NCBI GenBank assembly: GCA_021323335.1
Contig: JAJTCN010000005.1
Location: forward strand, 1-64,000
Origin: Ramlibacter sp.
Lineage (GTDB): Bacteria > Pseudomonadota > Gammaproteobacteria > Burkholderiales > Burkholderiaceae_C
Direction of reading: 5' to 3'
DNA length: 64,000 nt
In this document: positions 43,398 to 51,782 of the stretch, piece by piece
Position numbering within the stretch: the first letter of the stretch is position 1
Layout of the letters: the number at the start of each line of letters is the position of its first letter
Program-made: the position numbers and the translations under genes
Notes under the pieces: generated by a model
Databases searched by the model: none
Told to the model about the DNA's origin: nothing
What the model saw: the letters and a program-made list of their open reading frames with translations, nothing else

Positions 43398-44027
43398 TTA
43401 CTTCAGCGAGCGGCCGAGGACTTGCAGGTAGGCGACCAGTGCGTCCATCTCCGTCTTGCCCTTCAGGTCGGCCGGCGCCTTGGCGATCTCTTCATCGCTG
43501 TAGGGGGTGCCCACGGCGCGCAGCGCCTTCATGTGGGCCTGGATGCTGCCGGCGGCGGCGGGGGTCTTCTCCAGCCACGGATAGGCCGGCATGTTCGACT
43601 CCGGCACCACGTCGCGCGGGTTGTTCAGGTGGATCCTGTGCCACTCGTCGCTGTACTTGCCGCCGACGCGATGCAGGTCGGGGCCGGTGCGCTTGGAGCC
43701 CCACTGGAACGGGCGGTCGTAGACGAACTCGCCGGCCACCGAGTAATGGCCGTAGCGCAGCGTCTCGGCGCGGAACGGCCGGATCATCTGCGAGTGGCAG
43801 TTGTAGCAGCCCTCGCGCACGTAGATGTCGCGGCCGGCGACCTGCATCGAGGTATACGGCTTCAGGCCCGCGATCGGCTCGGTGGTGGACTTCTGGAAGA
43901 ACAGGGGCACGATCTCCACCAGGCCGCCGACGGCGACCACCAGCAGGATCAGCACGATCATCAGGAAGTTGCTGGTCTCGACCTTCTCGTGCGAGAAGGT
44001 GGCAACGGGGGTTGTGTTGTCGCTCAT
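43398..44027 (-). CDS. ccoO: Cytochrome c oxidase cbb3-type subunit II (monohaem cytochrome c)
   Basis: This 209-aa subunit has an N-terminal membrane anchor ([25 protein letters not shown]) and one haem c site, [17 protein letters not shown], with the usual [16 protein letters not shown] block and an axial methionine in [10 protein letters not shown]. The start at 44027 ([17 protein letters not shown]) is used instead of the longer track ORF, which enters ccoN. It is 16 bases downstream of ccoN. Confidence 0.96.
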   Translation of the reverse strand: MSDNTTPVATFSHEKVETSNFLMIVLILLVVAVGGLVEIVPLFFQKSTTEPIAGLKPYTSMQVAGRDIYVREGCYNCHSQMIRPFRAETLRYGHYSVAGEFVYDRPFQWGSKRTGPDLHRVGGKYSDEWHRIHLNNPRDVVPESNMPAYPWLEKTPAAAGSIQAHMKALRAVGTPYSDEEIAKAPADLKGKTEMDALVAYLQVLGRSLK

Positions 44028-44043
44028 GGTTGGATGCTTTCGT

Positions 44044-45483
44044 TCACGCTGCCTGGGCGAGCGGGGCCGGCACGCTGAAGCGCGCCGCACGGCCGTTGGC
44101 CACCGTCATCCAGGTGTTCCAGGCCATCAGCAGCATGCCGCCGAGGTAGAGCACGCCGCCGAGGAAGCGGATGACGTAGAAGGGATAGGTCGCCTTGACG
44201 GACTCGACGAAGGTGTAGGTGAGCGTGCCGTCGCCATTGACGGCGCGCCACATCAGGCCCTGCATCACGCCGGCGATCCACATGGCGGCGATGTACAGCA
44301 CGATGCCGATGGTCGCCATCCAGAAGTGCAGCTCGATCGCCGGCACCGAATACATCTTCTTCTGGCCGAACAGGCGCGGGACCAGGTAGTACAGCGAACC
44401 CATCGTGATCAGGCCCACCCACCCCAGCGCGCCGGAGTGCACGTGGCCCACCGTCCAGTCCGTGTAGTGGGAGAGCGCGTTGACGGTCTTGATGGACATC
44501 ATCGGGCCCTCGAAGGTGCTCATGCCGTAGAACGACAGGGACACGATCATGAAACGCAGCACGGGGTCCTCGCGCAGCTTGTGCCAGGCGCCCGACAGCG
44601 TCATGATGCCGTTGATCATCCCGCCCCAGCTCGGGGCCAGCAGGATCAGGGAGAAGATCATGCCGACCGACTGCGTCCAGTCCGGCAGCGCCGTGTAGTG
44701 CAGGTGGTGCGGGCCCGCCCACATGTAGGTGAAGATCAGCGCCCAGAAGTGCACGATCGACAGGCGATAGCTGTAGACGGGACGCTCGGCCTGCTTGGGG
44801 ATGAAGTAGTACATCATCCCGAGGAAGCCGGTGGTCAGGTAGAAGCCGACGGCGTTATGGCCGTACCACCACTGCACCATCGCGTCCTGCACGCCGGCAT
44901 AGGCCGAGTACGACTTCATCAGGCCCGCGGGGATGGCCGCGCTGTTCACCAGGTGCAGCAGCGCCACGGTGAGGATGAAGGCGCCGAAGAACCAGTTGGC
45001 CACGTAGATGTGCTTGATCTTGCGCTTGCCGACGGTGCCGAAGAAGACGATGGCGTACGACACCCACACCAGCGTGATCAGGATGTCGATCGGCCATTCG
45101 AGTTCGGCGTACTCCTTGCCCGAGGTGTAGCCCAGGGGCAGGCTGATGGCGGCGGCGACGATGACCGCCTGCCAGCCCCAGAACGTGAACGAGGCCAGCT
45201 TGCCCATGAACAGGGGCACCTGGCAGGTGCGCTGCACGACCCAGTAGCTGGTGGCGAACAGGCCGCAGCCGCCGAAGGCGAAGATCACCGCGTTGGTGTG
45301 CAGCGGCCTCAGGCGCCCGTAGGACAGCCAGGGAATGCCGAAATTGAGTTCAGGCCATGCAAGCTGCGCCGCGATGAACACGCCGACCAGCATGCCCACC
45401 ACGCCCCAGACCACGGCCATCAACGTGAACTGCCGGACGACAGTGTCGTTGTATGTCGCTGGAGAGACGGTCGATTCGTTCAT
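44044..45483 (-). CDS. ccoN: Cytochrome c oxidase cbb3-type catalytic subunit I
   Basis: This 479-aa haem-copper oxidase subunit has about twelve transmembrane helices. Ligand-bearing segments include [19 protein letters not shown] (haem b), [23 protein letters not shown] (CuB/Tyr helix) and [22 protein letters not shown]. It reduces oxygen to water with high affinity. The start [13 protein letters not shown] at 45483 separates it from a very long merged track ORF that runs on through an alternative frame of ccoI. An FNR-like box is centred about 60 bases upstream. Confidence 0.96.
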   Translation of the reverse strand: MNESTVSPATYNDTVVRQFTLMAVVWGVVGMLVGVFIAAQLAWPELNFGIPWLSYGRLRPLHTNAVIFAFGGCGLFATSYWVVQRTCQVPLFMGKLASFTFWGWQAVIVAAAISLPLGYTSGKEYAELEWPIDILITLVWVSYAIVFFGTVGKRKIKHIYVANWFFGAFILTVALLHLVNSAAIPAGLMKSYSAYAGVQDAMVQWWYGHNAVGFYLTTGFLGMMYYFIPKQAERPVYSYRLSIVHFWALIFTYMWAGPHHLHYTALPDWTQSVGMIFSLILLAPSWGGMINGIMTLSGAWHKLREDPVLRFMIVSLSFYGMSTFEGPMMSIKTVNALSHYTDWTVGHVHSGALGWVGLITMGSLYYLVPRLFGQKKMYSVPAIELHFWMATIGIVLYIAAMWIAGVMQGLMWRAVNGDGTLTYTFVESVKATYPFYVIRFLGGVLYLGGMLLMAWNTWMTVANGRAARFSVPAPLAQAA

Positions 45484-45535
45484 GAAGCACCTTTTTTCGA
45501 TGCTCCGAGTCTCCCTCCCGTCCGGAGGGTCGCGG

Positions 45536-45549
45536 TTGATGCAAGTCAA
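45536..45549. promoter_or_regulatory. FNR-like box upstream of ccoN
   Basis: TTGATGCAAGTCAA has one mismatch to the FNR consensus. It lies 53 bases before the ccoN start and overlaps the ccoS stop codon, so the cco structural operon has its own promoter inside the accessory cluster. Confidence 0.7.
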
Positions 45550-45683
45550 TCGCCCCGCAGGATGCGCTCGCCCTCGGCATCGACGCCGTCGAACTGGCCG
45601 CGCCACACCGCCCACGCGAGCGCGCCGAGGATGGCGAACGCGAGCACCACGGACAGGGGGATGAGGATGAAGAGGATGTCCAT
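45546..45683 (-). CDS. ccoS: cbb3-type oxidase assembly protein CcoS
   Basis: This 45-aa protein is missed by the ORF track. The minus strand reads [20 protein letters not shown], then [20 protein letters not shown] and ILRGD. The single helix followed by the FDDLEGP-like acidic stretch (here [12 protein letters not shown]) is the CcoS pattern. CcoS is required for cofactor insertion into CcoN. It starts 9 bases after the ccoI stop. Confidence 0.92.
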   Translation of the reverse strand: MDILFILIPLSVVLAFAILGALAWAVWRGQFDGVDAEGERILRGD

Positions 45684-45690
45684 GATGTGT

Positions 45691-45720
45691 CGTCATCCCC
45701 GCGCAGGCGGGGATCCAGGG
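45691..45720. repeat. Short palindromic repeat forming the 3' end of ccoI
   Basis: CGTCATCCCCGCGCAGGCGG followed by GGATCCAGGG carries the stem ATCCCCGC/GCGGGGAT. It is the widespread CATyCCCGCnnnnGCGGGrATCCA type of proteobacterial repeat. It supplies the last codons (PGSPPARG) and the TGA stop of ccoI. Confidence 0.65.
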
Positions 45721-48020
45721 CTTTGAAGGGTGTCCAGTCGAGCCAGGCGCGCCGCATTGAGCACGACGAACAGCGAGCTGGCGGCCATGCCCAGGCCGGC
45801 CAGCCACGGCGGCATCATCCCGGCGATGGCGAGCGGCACGCTCAGCGCGTTGTAGCCCGCCGCCCAGCCCAGGTTCTGCCGCACCACGCGCCGGGTGCGC
45901 CGCGCCTGCAGCAGCAGCGCCGGCACGGCGTCGAGCCGGCCCCCCTGGATGATGAAGTCGGAGCGCTGCTGGGCGATCGGCACGCCCTGCCCCATGGCGA
46001 TGGACAGGTTCGCGCGCGCCAGCACCGGCCCGTCGTTCATGCCGTCGCCGATCATCGCCACGCGATGGCCGGCCTGCTGCAGGGCCGCGACGCGGTCCAG
46101 CTTGTCCTGCGGCGACTGGCCGCCCAGCGCCCGGCCGATGCCGGCCCGTTGCGCCAGCCGCGCCACCGCCTCCGGCCGGTCGCCGGAGAGCATCTCGAGC
46201 GCGATGCCTTGCGCCTGCAGGGACGCGATGGCGGCGGGCGCGCCTGCGCGCAGGGTTTCGTCGATGTCGAAGCTGGCGAGCCAGCCCTGGCCGTCGGAGA
46301 GGTGGACGCGCGCGCTTTCCGCCGGGGTGCGCTGCGCGCAACCCGGCCTGCGGGATCCGTCCGCATCGTCTTCGTAGGCCGGGTTGGCGAAGCCACCCCG
46401 GCAAAACGCGCTCGACCCGAACCGCACGCGGACACCGTCCACCATGCCCTCGATGCCCTGCCCGGGATATTCCCTGGCTTCGACCGCTGCCGCCACATCC
46501 CCCGCGGCCGCCGCGATCGTCTGCGACACCGGATGCAGCGAATGCCGCGCCAGCGCCCCGGCCCAGGCCAGCGCCTGCTCCCGCGTCACGCCGTCCCGGA
46601 CATGGACGGCCGTGACCGTCATGGGTTCGGCCGTGAGCGTGCCCGTCTTGTCGAACACCACCGTATCCACGGTGGCGCCGGTTTCCAGCGCTTCGAGCCG
46701 CCGCACCAGGATGCCGCGCCTGGCCAGCGCGCCCGCCGCCGCCAGCGTCGCGGCGGGCGTGGCCAGCGACAGCGCACACGGGCAGGTGACGATCAGCACG
46801 GCCACCGCGATGCCCAGCGCGTGGCCGGGGCCTTCCGGCCACCACCACCAGGCCGCGCCCGCGGCCGCCACCAGCACGCCGGCCAGGAACGGCGAGGCGA
46901 AGCGGTCCGCCATGCGCGCGATCGCCGGCTTTTCCATCGACGCGCGCTCCATCAGCGCCACCACCTGGCCGAAGCGGGTGGCATCGCCGGTGCATTCCAC
47001 CAGCACCAGCACCGTGCCGGCCAGGTTGGCGCTGCCCGCCACGACCGGATCGCCCGGACCGCGGGCAACGGGCTTCGACTCGCCGGTGAGCAGCGCCTCG
47101 TCGGCCTGGGTCTCGCCTTCGAGCACGCGGCCGTCCGCCGGAAAGACCTCGCCGGCATGGATGCGCACCCGGTCGCCGATGGCCAGGCGCCGCGCGGCGA
47201 CGCGCTCGCTGCTGCCGTCGGCGGCAACGCGCTCCACCGTATCGGGCAGCCGGCGCACCAGCGCCTCCAGCGCGCCGGCCGTGCGGTCCCGCAGCCGCTG
47301 CTCCAGCAGGCGGCCGGACAGCAGGAAGAACACGAACATCGTCACCGAGTCGTACCAGACCTCCGCGCCCAGCGGGCCGGCGGGGTCGAAGGTGGCCGCG
47401 GTGCTGGCGCCGAAGGCGATGAGGATGCCCAGCGCCACCGGCACGTCCATGCCGATGCGGCCATGCCGCAGGTCGCGCCAGGCGGAGCCGAAGAAGGGGC
47501 GGCAGGAGAACAGCAGCACCGGCAGCGTGAGCAGCCACGAGGCCCAGCGCAGCAGCGCCGCCACGTCGGCCGTCATCTCGCCGGGCCCCGCCATGTACGC
47601 GGGCACCGCGTACATCATCACCTGCATCATGCAGAACCCGGCGACGAGCCAGCGCCACAGCAGCAGGCGCTGCGCCTGCCGGCGCGGCACGGCGGCCAGC
47701 GCGTCGGCCGCCGGCATGCCGCGGTAGCCCGCGCGTTCCAGCGCCTGCAGCCATTGCGAGGGGCGGCCCTTACGGGGCGACCAGACGACACGCGCGGTGG
47801 CGGTGGCGCCGTTCACTTCCACGCCCTGCACGCCGGGCAGGCCGGACAGCGCCTGCTCGATGACGAGCGAACACCCCGGGCAGTACATGCCCTCGATGGC
47901 GAGATACGATTCCCAGGTCCCGGCGCGTTGCGGCACGGGCCGGCTGAAGGCCTCCCACTCCGCGGCCTCGTCGAGGACGGCGTGCGCGAAAATGGGCGGG
48001 GCCAGGGTGGAAGCCTGCAT
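45693..48020 (-). CDS. ccoI: Copper-transporting P1B-type ATPase for cbb3 oxidase assembly
   Basis: This 775-aa copper ATPase has an N-terminal metal-binding domain with [15 protein letters not shown]. The core has eight predicted helices with the transport motif [12 protein letters not shown], the phosphorylation site [22 protein letters not shown], the HP motif ([10 protein letters not shown]) and the hinge [15 protein letters not shown]. It feeds copper toward CcoN biogenesis. Two oddities are visible: a REP-like palindrome lies in frame at about residues 541-566 in the nucleotide-binding domain, and a second short repeat forms the C-terminus. The start at 48020 is set by the family N-terminus; the track start is upstream of the promoter. 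Confidence 0.92.
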   Translation of the reverse strand: MQASTLAPPIFAHAVLDEAAEWEAFSRPVPQRAGTWESYLAIEGMYCPGCSLVIEQALSGLPGVQGVEVNGATATARVVWSPRKGRPSQWLQALERAGYRGMPAADALAAVPRRQAQRLLLWRWLVAGFCMMQVMMYAVPAYMAGPGEMTADVAALLRWASWLLTLPVLLFSCRPFFGSAWRDLRHGRIGMDVPVALGILIAFGASTAATFDPAGPLGAEVWYDSVTMFVFFLLSGRLLEQRLRDRTAGALEALVRRLPDTVERVAADGSSERVAARRLAIGDRVRIHAGEVFPADGRVLEGETQADEALLTGESKPVARGPGDPVVAGSANLAGTVLVLVECTGDATRFGQVVALMERASMEKPAIARMADRFASPFLAGVLVAAAGAAWWWWPEGPGHALGIAVAVLIVTCPCALSLATPAATLAAAGALARRGILVRRLEALETGATVDTVVFDKTGTLTAEPMTVTAVHVRDGVTREQALAWAGALARHSLHPVSQTIAAAAGDVAAAVEAREYPGQGIEGMVDGVRVRFGSSAFCRGGFANPAYEDDADGSRRPGCAQRTPAESARVHLSDGQGWLASFDIDETLRAGAPAAIASLQAQGIALEMLSGDRPEAVARLAQRAGIGRALGGQSPQDKLDRVAALQQAGHRVAMIGDGMNDGPVLARANLSIAMGQGVPIAQQRSDFIIQGGRLDAVPALLLQARRTRRVVRQNLGWAAGYNALSVPLAIAGMMPPWLAGLGMAASSLFVVLNAARLARLDTLQSPGSPPARG
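46324..46399. repeat. REP-like palindrome inside the ccoI coding sequence
   Basis: The outer ends GGGGTGCGC...AAGCCACCCC and inner arms AACCCGGCC/GGCCGGGTT match the intergenic palindrome family at 18374 and 42231. Here it is translated in frame as roughly [20 protein letters not shown] within the ATP-binding domain of CcoI. Confidence 0.7.
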
Positions 48021-48054
48021 CCGGCAAGCGTACGGTCGCGGCCCGCCGACCCGG

Positions 48055-48068
48055 TTGACATGGATCAA
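48055..48068. promoter_or_regulatory. FNR-like box between ccoI and usp genes
   Basis: TTGACATGGATCAA has one mismatch to TTGAT-N4-ATCAA. It is 34 bases from the ccoI start and 49 from the universal stress protein start, so it may serve both divergent units. Confidence 0.7.
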
Positions 48069-48117
48069 CCGCGGCGGGCCCCCCCCGCTTAAGCTGGCCC
48101 CACCAAAAGGAAGAGCC

Positions 48118-48561
48118 ATGTACCGACGCATCCTGGTTCCCACCGACGGCTCGACGCTGTCGAAGAAGGCGATGAAGAGCGCCATCGAGCTCGCGGCGAG
48201 CATCGGCGCGGAGGTCGTCGCCGTCAACGTGGTGCCGCGCTACCCCATGTCCTATTTCGAGGGCGGGGCCAACGTGTCCGGCGCCGAGGTCGCGCGGGTG
48301 GAGAAGCTCTGGGCCGAACAGGGCCAGTCGCTGGCCGACGACGTCGGCAAGGCGGCCGAGAAGGCAGGCGTGAAGGCGAAAGCCACCACCGTCCGCTCCG
48401 ACCTGGTGGCCGAGGCGATCCTGGCGGCGGCGAAGAAGAACCGCTGCGACCTGATCGTGATGGCATCGCACGGGCGCAAGGGCCTCAAGCGCCTGCTCCT
48501 GGGCAGCGAAACGCAGCACGTCCTGACCCATGGCAATATCCCGGTGCTGGTCCTGCGCTGA
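48118..48561 (+). CDS. Universal stress protein (UspA family)
   Basis: This 147-aa UspA-fold protein has the N-terminal RRILVPTDGSTLSKKAMKSAIELA and the ATP-binding G-x2-G-x9-G-S pattern in MASHGRKGLKRLLLGSETQHVL, which suggests the nucleotide-binding subgroup. The start at 48118 is preceded by AAAAGGAAG. The FNR-like box upstream and the position beside cco genes suggest expression in low oxygen, as reported for several Usp proteins. It is followed 33 bases later by a second usp gene. Confidence 0.92.
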   Translation: MYRRILVPTDGSTLSKKAMKSAIELAASIGAEVVAVNVVPRYPMSYFEGGANVSGAEVARVEKLWAEQGQSLADDVGKAAEKAGVKAKATTVRSDLVAEAILAAAKKNRCDLIVMASHGRKGLKRLLLGSETQHVLTHGNIPVLVLR

Positions 48562-48594
48562 CCGGCTTTCCCCACTCACGAGAAAGAGACCCCC

Positions 48595-49017
48595 ATGAAG
48601 ATCGTCCTGGCCGCCGACGGCAGCAGCTACACCAAGAAGGCCCTCGCCTTCCTCGTCACGCACGAAGAGTTCGGCGGCGCCGATGCCGAGATCGTGGTCG
48701 TCAACGTCCAGCCGTCGGTGCCCCCGCGCGTCAAGAGCATGGTCGGCGCCGCGGCGGTGAACGACTACCACCGCGAGGAAGCCGAGAAGGTGCTCAAGCC
48801 GATCGAGAAGTTCCTGCAGCGGCACGACCTGCGCTACACCTCCCGATGGGCCGTGGGTTCGCCCAGCACGGAAGTCGTCAAGGTCGCCAGGAAAGAAGGC
48901 GCCCACCTGATCGTGATGGGCACGCACGGCCACGGCATCCTCGGCCGCGCCCTGCTGGGCAGCGTGGCGCAGAACGTGCTGACCACCTGCGACATCCCGG
49001 TCCTGCTGGTCAAGTAA
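48595..49017 (+). CDS. Universal stress protein (UspA family)
   Basis: This 140-aa protein is a diverged paralogue of the preceding gene, with KIVLAADGSSYTKKALAFLV at the start and MGTHGHGILGRALLGSVAQNVL as the nucleotide-binding motif. It probably shares the upstream FNR-controlled transcript. It is followed by an intergenic region carrying FNR/Dnr-like and NsrR-like sites for the NO-reductase operon. Confidence 0.92.
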   Translation: MKIVLAADGSSYTKKALAFLVTHEEFGGADAEIVVVNVQPSVPPRVKSMVGAAAVNDYHREEAEKVLKPIEKFLQRHDLRYTSRWAVGSPSTEVVKVARKEGAHLIVMGTHGHGILGRALLGSVAQNVLTTCDIPVLLVK

Positions 49018-49063
49018 CCACCCCCGTCCCGGGCCGGCTGCCGCCGGCCCCGCAGCGGTTCCC

Positions 49064-49077
49064 TTGACATTCGTCAA
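49064..49077. promoter_or_regulatory. FNR/Dnr-like box upstream of the DUF2249-norB operon
   Basis: TTGACATTCGTCAA is a perfect dyad of TTGAC/GTCAA with the FNR-family spacing. It lies 69 bases upstream of the DUF2249 start and 29 bases before the NsrR-like palindrome, an arrangement that fits activation by FNR or Dnr with repression by NsrR. Confidence 0.7.
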
Positions 49078-49105
49078 AGCCGCACAGCGAACCCTCTCGA
49101 ACAAT

Positions 49106-49126
49106 AGATGCATTCCAAATGCATCT
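49106..49126. promoter_or_regulatory. NsrR-type palindrome
   Basis: The site is AGATGCATT-N3-AATGCATCT, a perfect 9-bp dyad with 3-nt centre that matches the known NsrR operator pattern of ATGCATT/AATGCAT half-sites. It lies 19 bases upstream of the DUF2249 start. The nsrR gene itself is 2.6 kb downstream. Confidence 0.85.
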
Positions 49127-49145
49127 TTACGACAGAGGAGTTCGC

Positions 49146-49427
49146 ATGACCCGTACCGCATCCCGGATCGACGTCCGCACCGTCGCCCCGCGTGACCGCC
49201 ATCCCTTGATCTTCTCCACCTTCGGCGCCCTCGCGGCGGGCGAGGCGCTGGAGCTCGTGAACGACCACGATCCCAAGCCCCTGTACTACCAGTTCAACGC
49301 CGAGATCCCCGGCCAGTTCGACTGGGAGTACCTCGAGCAGGGCCCCGACACCTGGCGTGTCGCCATCACCCGCACGGGCACCGGGCAGGCCAGCGGCAGC
49401 TGCTGCGGCAGCTGCGGCGGCGCCTAG
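49146..49427 (+). CDS. DUF2249-domain protein with C-terminal Cys cluster
   Basis: This 93-aa protein has the DUF2249 core IDVRTVAPRDRHPLIFSTFGALAAGEALELVNDHDPKPLYYQF and a tail ending SGSCCGSCGGA, with three closely spaced cysteines. DUF2249 proteins often lie beside NO-detoxification and denitrification genes; no activity is established. GAGGAG before ATG 49146 decides the start. It is the first gene behind the NsrR and FNR-like sites and lies 29 bases before norB, so it is co-induced by NO. Confidence 0.85.
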   Translation: MTRTASRIDVRTVAPRDRHPLIFSTFGALAAGEALELVNDHDPKPLYYQFNAEIPGQFDWEYLEQGPDTWRVAITRTGTGQASGSCCGSCGGA

Positions 49428-49456
49428 TCATCCCTTCCCTAGCCCCTAGGAACATC

Positions 49457-51733
49457 ATGAAAAGCAACAACATGCTGTGGCGCTGGCTCGGATTCGTATT
49501 CGTGCTCTCGTTCGGCGCCCTCGGCTTCTTCGGCTGGCAGATCTACCAGTCGGCGCCGCCCATCCCCAAGGCGGTCGTCAGCACCGACGGCCAGGTCCTC
49601 TACACCGGCGAACAGGTCCAGCGCGGCCAGCAGGTCTGGCTGGCCGCCGGCGGCCAGCAGCAGGGCAGCGTCTGGGGCCACGGCGCCTACCTGGCGCCGG
49701 ACTGGTCGGCCGACTGGCTGCACCGCGAAGCCGTCGCGCTGCGCGACATGCGGACCAAGGCCATCGCCGAAGACCCGGCGGCCCTCAGCGCGGCCGAGCG
49801 CGGCGCCGTCGACGCCGCGCTGAAGGAAGAGATGCGGCGCAACACCTACGACGCGGCCACCGGCCAGGTCACGGTGTCGGCGATGCGCGCGCAGGCCATC
49901 CGCCAGACCGCCGACCACTACATCGCGCTGTTCGGCAACGACCAGACCATGACGAAGCTGCGCTCGCAGTACTCGATGGTGGAGAACAACGTTACGGAGC
50001 CCGCGGACCGCAAAGCGCTGGCCGCGTTCTTCTTCTGGACTTCCTGGTCCGCCAGCACCGACCGGCCGGGGGAAACCGGCCTGTCCTATACCAGCAACTG
50101 GCCGCACGAGCCGCTGGTGGGCAACACCCTCACCGCCTCGGCCGCCGTCTGGTCGATGGTCAGCGTCATCCTGCTGCTGGCCGGCATCGCGGCCCTGCTG
50201 TGGCTGCTGGGCGCCAGCAAGCACGAAGAGGAGCCGCAGCCGCCCAAGACCGACCCGCTCGCGGGAGTGGTCGCCACGCCGTCGATGAAGGCGACGCGCA
50301 AGTACTTCTTCGTGGTGATCGGCCTGATGCTGCTGCAGATCGCCATGGGCATCATGACGGCGCACTATGCGGTGGAAGGCAACGCGCTGTTCGGCATCCC
50401 GCTGGGCGAGGTGCTGCCGTACGTGACCACCCGCACCATCCACACGCAGGTCGGCATCTTCTGGATCGCCACCGCCTGGCTGGCCACCGGCCTCTACCTC
50501 GCGCCCATGCTGGGGGGCAAGGAGCCGAAGTTCCAGCGGCTGGGCGTGGACTTCCTGTTCTACGCGCTGCTGGCCATCGTGGTCGGCTCGACGCTGACCG
50601 GCTGGCTGGGGACGCTGCAGCGCAGCGGCACCGACTTCTCCTTCTGGCTCGGCAACCAGGGCCTGGAGTTCACCAGCATGGGCCGCGTGTGGCAGCTGCT
50701 GCTGTTCGTCGGCCTGATCCTGTGGGCCGTCCTGCTAGGCCGCGCCCTGTGGCCGGCGCTGAAGACGCCCTCGGAAAGCCGCGGCCTGATCGCCATGGTG
50801 TTCCTGTCGGCCACCTGCATCGCGGGCTTCTACGCGACCTCGCTCACGTGGGGCCAGAGCACGCATTACTCGATGGTCGAATACTGGCGCTGGTGGCTGG
50901 TCCACCTGTGGGTGGAAGGCTTCTTCGAGGTGTTCGCCACCGCCGCCATCGCGCTGATCTTCACCAAGATCGGGCTGGTGCGCGCAACCAGCGCCAACCG
51001 CGCCATCGTGGCCGAGACCATCATCTTCCTGACCGGCGGCATCCTTGGCACGCTGCACCACCTGTACTTCACCGGCACACCGACCTCGGTCATCGCCGTG
51101 GGCTCCGTGTTCTCGGCGCTGGAAGTGGTGCCGCTCACGCTGATCGGCCTGGAAGCGCTGCAGACCTGGAGGCGCACGCAGGGCGTGGCCTGGCTGCAGG
51201 CCTACAAGTGGCCCGTGCTGTTCTTCGTGGCCGTCGGCTTCTGGAACACCGTGGGCGCGGGCCTGCTGGGCTTCGCCATCAACCCGCCGGCCTCGCTGTA
51301 CTACGTGCAGGGCCTGAACATGACGCCCGCGCACGGCCACGCCGCCCTGTTCGGTGTCTACGGCATGCTGGGCATCGGCCTGATGCTGTTCTGCCTGCGC
51401 GGCCTCTACGCCCGCCACCTGCACGCGGACGGCCTGCTCAAGCCCGCCTACTGGGGCCTGAACATCGGGCTGGCGATGATGGTCTTCCTGTCGCTGCTGC
51501 CCGCCGGCATCTACCAGGCGTGGGCGAGCATCACCAGCGGCCTCTGGTACGCCCGGTCGCCGGAGATCGTCCATTCGCCGGTGATGGAAGCGCTGGTCTG
51601 GATGCGCGTGCCCGGCGACGTGCTGTTCGCCATCGGCGCCGGTTTCCTCGCCCTCTACGGCCTGCGGCTGTTGCGGCCCGGCGGCCGGCGCCAGCCGGCA
51701 TCACTGCCCGGAGCCGCCTCGGCGGGCCGGTAA
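49457..51733 (+). CDS. norB: Quinol-dependent nitric oxide reductase (single-subunit qNor)
   Basis: This 758-aa integral membrane haem-copper-family enzyme reduces two NO to N2O with electrons from quinol. The N-terminal extension (GFVFVLSFGALGFFGWQIYQSAPP, then VWGHGAYLAPDWSADWLHRE) replaces the NorC cytochrome and marks the qNor (NorZ) type. The core helices carry ligand histidines in IHTQVGIFWIATAWLATGL, WWLVHLWVEGFFEVF, LGTLHHLYFTG and MTPAHGHAALFGVYG. No norC or norQD genes are present. It is transcribed with the DUF2249 gene and ends in a strong terminator hairpin. Confidence 0.95.
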   Translation: MKSNNMLWRWLGFVFVLSFGALGFFGWQIYQSAPPIPKAVVSTDGQVLYTGEQVQRGQQVWLAAGGQQQGSVWGHGAYLAPDWSADWLHREAVALRDMRTKAIAEDPAALSAAERGAVDAALKEEMRRNTYDAATGQVTVSAMRAQAIRQTADHYIALFGNDQTMTKLRSQYSMVENNVTEPADRKALAAFFFWTSWSASTDRPGETGLSYTSNWPHEPLVGNTLTASAAVWSMVSVILLLAGIAALLWLLGASKHEEEPQPPKTDPLAGVVATPSMKATRKYFFVVIGLMLLQIAMGIMTAHYAVEGNALFGIPLGEVLPYVTTRTIHTQVGIFWIATAWLATGLYLAPMLGGKEPKFQRLGVDFLFYALLAIVVGSTLTGWLGTLQRSGTDFSFWLGNQGLEFTSMGRVWQLLLFVGLILWAVLLGRALWPALKTPSESRGLIAMVFLSATCIAGFYATSLTWGQSTHYSMVEYWRWWLVHLWVEGFFEVFATAAIALIFTKIGLVRATSANRAIVAETIIFLTGGILGTLHHLYFTGTPTSVIAVGSVFSALEVVPLTLIGLEALQTWRRTQGVAWLQAYKWPVLFFVAVGFWNTVGAGLLGFAINPPASLYYVQGLNMTPAHGHAALFGVYGMLGIGLMLFCLRGLYARHLHADGLLKPAYWGLNIGLAMMVFLSLLPAGIYQAWASITSGLWYARSPEIVHSPVMEALVWMRVPGDVLFAIGAGFLALYGLRLLRPGGRRQPASLPGAASAGR

Positions 51734-51739
51734 GCAAGG

Positions 51740-51764
51740 GGGCCGGCGCATGCCGGCCCTTTTT
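51740..51764 (+). terminator. Intrinsic terminator after norB
   Basis: GGGCCGGC-GCAT-GCCGGCCC forms an 8-bp GC-rich stem followed by TTTTT. It begins 7 bases after the norB stop and ends 18 bases before the nsrR start. Confidence 0.85.
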
Positions 51765-51782
51765 CCTCGCGAAGGAGCGATC

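Noticed and set aside
44044-47754. 1236-aa ORF suggesting a fusion of CcoN to a large N-terminal domain
   Set aside because: The upstream two thirds are an alternative frame of ccoI, and ccoS and the repeat lie in between. CcoN has its own start at 45483 and a promoter with an FNR-like box.
49438-49450. CCTAG-CCC-CTAGG palindrome just before norB as a regulator site
   Set aside because: It lies 7 bases before the start codon and includes the ribosome-binding AGG. No family consensus fits, and the operators for this operon are upstream of the DUF2249 gene.
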